A stretch of DNA of 64,000 nucleotides from positions 30,011,851-30,075,850 of the forward strand of contig NC_049981.1 of the NCBI RefSeq assembly GCF_000003815.2. Direction: 5' to 3'. The translations under genes were made by a program, and so were the position numbers. The stretch's first letter is position 1, and every line of letters starts with the position of its first letter. Shown here in pieces: positions 61,297 through 64,000 of this stretch. This DNA comes from Branchiostoma floridae. Its lineage: Eukaryota > Chordata > Leptocardii > Amphioxiformes > Branchiostomatidae. Under the pieces are notes generated by a model, which worked only from the letters and a program-made list of their open reading frames with translations, did no database searches and was not told where the DNA came from.

Positions 61297-63256
61297 CTGG
61301 AAGGGAAAATGCAGGCTATAGTACATCTTCATATGACCTGTAATGTCATGTTATCAATAACACTGACTTGATATAATGGATAACATCTCTGTTCATGCCA
61401 GAACAACTGAAATCCGACCAAGCAATGAAGACAGCAGCAAATGTCATTGAAACTAGTCAAAACTGTCCAAGAAAACCACTTGAGGCTGAAAAAGGCTGGA
61501 TTTACACTAAGCTAGGCCATCCTGATTTGATTATGTGAATGAGTTATACCAAACACTAGATTTTGATTTTCGTTCCTTACGTCTTTTTGACTTTAGAATT
61601 TAGTATGACATTCTACGACATTAATATCAGTTTCCGAAATTTCAATTTACAACATGTATGTGCAATCAACATTATGATCCAATGTTAAACTTTTTAATCA
61701 TACACATCATAAAATAAAGCGCTTACCAACAAGCTTTTGATCAGTCCTCCGATCCTTTTCAAGACTGATTGAACGCAAGACTTAGTTTGAAATGGTTACA
61801 ATCATAAAGACCTACCTGTTTCCGATGAACGGTAGGTAAGAGACGAGGTAAGCGTAAGTCAGCCATGGGTTCCTGGATATCCAGACCTCCTCCAGGCGGT
61901 TTGCCATGGCAACCATGAACAGCCGGGCGCAGCGCGGCGCGGACACGTCGTTGGCGTGGCTGGGGTCCAACTTTGGGTCCTGGTTGAAAAACTGCAACGC
62001 AATATTTGGATGATCCGTGAATAGTCTCATCAGGTGGGTACATCACTGAATAAAGAGACTCTTTTTACACAACCAATGCTTTATTCTAACCAATGTTTTG
62101 GTGACTGTCTGTCACCTTCTTCAGGGCAATTCTGACTGATTCACATTGTACTGCAGGACAGGTGTCGCTGCTTACAGTTCAGATGCGGTCACAAAACGTA
62201 AAAAATGATGTTTGGATGATGATGACAATCAGGGTTTCTGTATGTGTACTTTTATGACATGTGAGAAAACACAGCCAGAAATGTAATTATTGGTAATATT
62301 TTGACTCAGAAGTGGTTGGGATATTTGAGTTTCTTTTGTCAGAAATTGTGCAATTTACAGGTTCATTGTGCTGGTGCTCTTTTCCACAAGCACAATGAAC
62401 ACTGCACAACGGCTTAATGTCCCGTCCTGATGACTGCAACCCTTTCCAGTAGCGTGTACGTCAGGTGAGCAAAACAGCAGGAATCACGGCTTCTAGCTTC
62501 AGAGGCAGGGCTGCCAGCCATTCAGGAGTTAACGCACGCTACCAACTGACTACACTACCTACTATTAGAACTGCAACAAGTGAAGCTTATGAAGTGAAGT
62601 GAAGAAATGTACCTTGTCTGGGTCTCCCACCATGGCGTTCTGGACCACATTCGTCTCCACTGGACCGGGACAAACCAGCAGAACATCAATGTCATAGGAC
62701 TGCAGCTCAGCCCGCAGGGCTCCATAAAAACCCTGCACAAAAAAAAGCATGTCCTGAATCAATTTCAGCAGGTTGAAAAATCACTGCACAACCAAATTTT
62801 TTATTCACAATCAACCAGGATGTACAATCGACTCCCAACGTTTTGGTGACTGTCTGTCAACCTTCCTCTGGCAAATCCACACTGCAGCTAAGAACTGTGG
62901 CTTAGCAGCTAACAACATTGGCTGTCAATTGTACATAGAGCCTGGTTGTGAATAAAGAATCAAATCTTCAACGACCACTGTCACCTTCTGCAGGATCACT
63001 ACGGATCAGGATGTGCATTATACCTTTGTGTTGGAAGAAACTTTAGCAATATTTGTACGATATCATTACTACCAACACAGATGAGCTTTCGTGATAATCA
63101 TCAATCAGAAGTGGTGCTTACCCGCAGAGCAAACTTACTGCCACAGTAGGCGGACAGTCCAGCCTCAGCGATCATTCCTGATGTGCTGCCGGTCACCACG
63201 ATCTGACCCTCTCCCTGCTCCATCATGTGGGGGAGGACCGCCTTGGTCAGCGACAC
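61251..63256 (-). CDS. DHRS7: DHRS7-like short-chain dehydrogenase, C-terminal part
   Basis: Join of 63,122-63,256, 62,613-62,732, 61,816-61,991 and 61,251-61,296 with clean GT-AG borders and continuous frame. VSLTKAVLPHMMEQGEGQIV then TGSTSG, with the catalytic Ser region and YCGSK (YxxxK), are SDR signatures. GFYGALRAELQSYDIDVLLV and CPGPVETNVV follow. The third exon, ending AYLVSYLPFIGN, suits the membrane-associated tail of DHRS7. The product ends KRKIKKTQ, a lysine-rich tail compatible with ER retention (inference). DHRS7 proteins are NADP(H)-dependent reductases of steroids or retinoids at the ER. The cofactor-binding N-terminal exons (TGxxxGIG) must lie beyond the right edge, so the gene is partial here. 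Other DHRS7 paralogs (B, C) fit less well. Confidence 0.88.
61816..61991 (-). CDS. DHRS7: DHRS7-like penultimate exon
   Basis: FFNQDPKLDPSHANDVSAPR ... LEEVWISRNPWLTYAYLVSY; VWIS and the hydrophobic stretch match DHRS7. Confidence 0.9.
62047..62200. mobile_element. Half copy of MITE family E
   Basis: AATAAAGAGACTCTTTTTAC then GGTGACTGTCTGTCACCTTC and TTCAGGGCAATTCTGACTGA; the right half is absent. Confidence 0.7.
62613..62732 (-). CDS. DHRS7: DHRS7-like next exon
   Basis: 40 codons; GFYGALRAELQSYDIDVLLV ... NAMVGDPDK; contains the conserved PGPV after the catalytic region. Confidence 0.92.
62775..62965. mobile_element. Diverged MITE family E copy
   Basis: TTTTTATTCACAATCAACCAG / CTGGTTGTGAATAAAGAAT ends and TTTTGGTGACTGTCTGTCAA. 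Confidence 0.65.
63122..63256 (-). CDS. DHRS7: DHRS7-like exon with YxxxK active site
   Basis: 45 codons; acceptor CACCACAG, donor CGG|GTAAGC. Confidence 0.92.
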
Positions 63257-63284
63257 CTGTGGTGGCACGGTAAATTGAGCCTTT

Positions 63285-63640
63285 CTTTCATTGATCAAGG
63301 CTTGAAATACCTTTTTCTGCACTGGTACAGGTAACATTGGAAATTCACCTACACCAGACAAATTTTACCTGCACCACTCACAATTATGGAAGCATGGTTC
63401 ATTGAACTTCATACTAAAATTGAAACCACTGTCTTTATTTCGTTTATACTTTATAGTTGGTAACAGTCCATGCAGCTAGTAAAATCCTACATACACTTAC
63501 ATCATAATACATGTACATGACTTTATATAAAGAAACCCAGTACATGAACCAGTGCAGGTTAGGTGCAGGTAGACATCAGAAATACCTGCACAGCACCAAT
63601 TTTACCTGCACTAACCTGCACGTGGTATTTCGAGCCCTGA
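63285..63640. repeat. Interspersed repeat with inverted TACCTGCAC / GTGCAGGTA motifs
   Basis: TTGAAATACCTTTTTCTGCA at one end and ACGTGGTATTTCGAGCCCTG at the other, with several TTTTACCTGCAC between. Confidence 0.5.
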
Positions 63641-63649
63641 TGAAGACAT

Positions 63650-63842
63650 CCAGATAATGAGATATGCCAAAAAGCAGATTACTCAAGCAACTGGATATAA
63701 CACAGCTACTGTAGGATATAAAAACCTGTTCTCCAGCAAGATTTCTCCAGCGTCATTGACGAAAGACGCCAGATGGTTGTCTGAAACGTCTGACCGTTTC
63801 CAAAATCATATCCAGTTGCTTGAGTAATCTGCTTTTTGCCAA
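63650..63842. mobile_element. Palindromic MITE, family F
   Basis: TGCCAAAAAGCAGATTACTC / GAGTAATCTGCTTTTTGCCA, inner CAACTGGATAT / ATATCCAGTTG. Confidence 0.82.
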
Positions 63843-63844
63843 GT

Positions 63845-64000
63845 CTTTCATTCTTTCTTCACAATGAAACAACTCATTACACGGGTCAGCCTAGGCAGCT
63901 CACACTGGTAACGGCTGACCCACAAAAATGCAGACGGACATACATGTACACTATTCATTACGTACACAACTAGAAAAAGAACACACAGCAAAAACATATG
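63845..64000. repeat. Interspersed repeat, family H copy 2 (window edge)
   Basis: TTCTTCACAATGAAACAACT CATTACACGGGTCAGCC ... matches 49,308-49,480. Confidence 0.6.

Overview
This window is eukaryotic animal DNA. It has GT-AG introns, several multi-exon genes, and dense short palindromic transposon-like repeats, LINE remnants and tRNA-derived SINEs. The gene content (deuterostome-like H2A.Z, acid lipases, one DNAJB12/B14-type gene, a DHRS7-type SDR), the repeat style and the compact introns suggest an invertebrate chordate, most probably a lancelet (Branchiostoma). The species is inferred from overall character. Four runs of exactly 100 N mark assembly gaps at 5,825-5,924, 9,359-9,458, 36,747-36,846 and 37,975-38,074.

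Layout. 1-12 kb is mostly repeats, with one putative first exon and promoter on the minus strand at 1.36-1.79 kb. 11.7-13.5 kb (minus) holds a small gene for a secreted six-cysteine peptide. 16.6-19.8 kb (plus) is a complete histone H2A.Z gene with TATA and CCAAT boxes and a poly(A) signal. 22.1-29.3 kb and 31.8-37.5 kb (both minus) are two head-to-tail acid lipase (LIPA/LIPF family) genes with the same exon plan. The first carries a decayed LINE in an intron. The second lacks one exon, probably hidden in the gap at 36.75 kb. 38.2-55.2 kb (plus) is a complete nine-exon DNAJB12/DNAJB14 gene for an ER-anchored J-protein; its large first intron holds LINE fragments and a decayed SGNH-hydrolase ORF. 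61.25 kb to the right edge (minus) is the 3' part of a DHRS7-like short-chain dehydrogenase gene.

The genes are unrelated housekeeping or secretory functions (chromatin, lysosomal or secreted lipid hydrolysis, ER protein quality control, oxidoreduction) rather than one pathway. The only functional cluster is the tandem lipase pair, which shares a nearly identical exon-4 tract that looks like recent gene conversion.

The most unusual signals are two. (1) A family of tiny palindromes (22-37 bp, ends CAAGG...CCTTG) is flanked by 7-8 bp direct repeats; for one of them an unfilled paralogous site lies 300 bp away, so they behave like extremely short mobile elements. (2) Partial tandem duplications carry the 3' end of an intron, its splice acceptor and the first part of the exon. 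They lie immediately upstream of the intact exon and are seen independently at DNAJB exons 7 and 8 and at lipase-1 exon 2.
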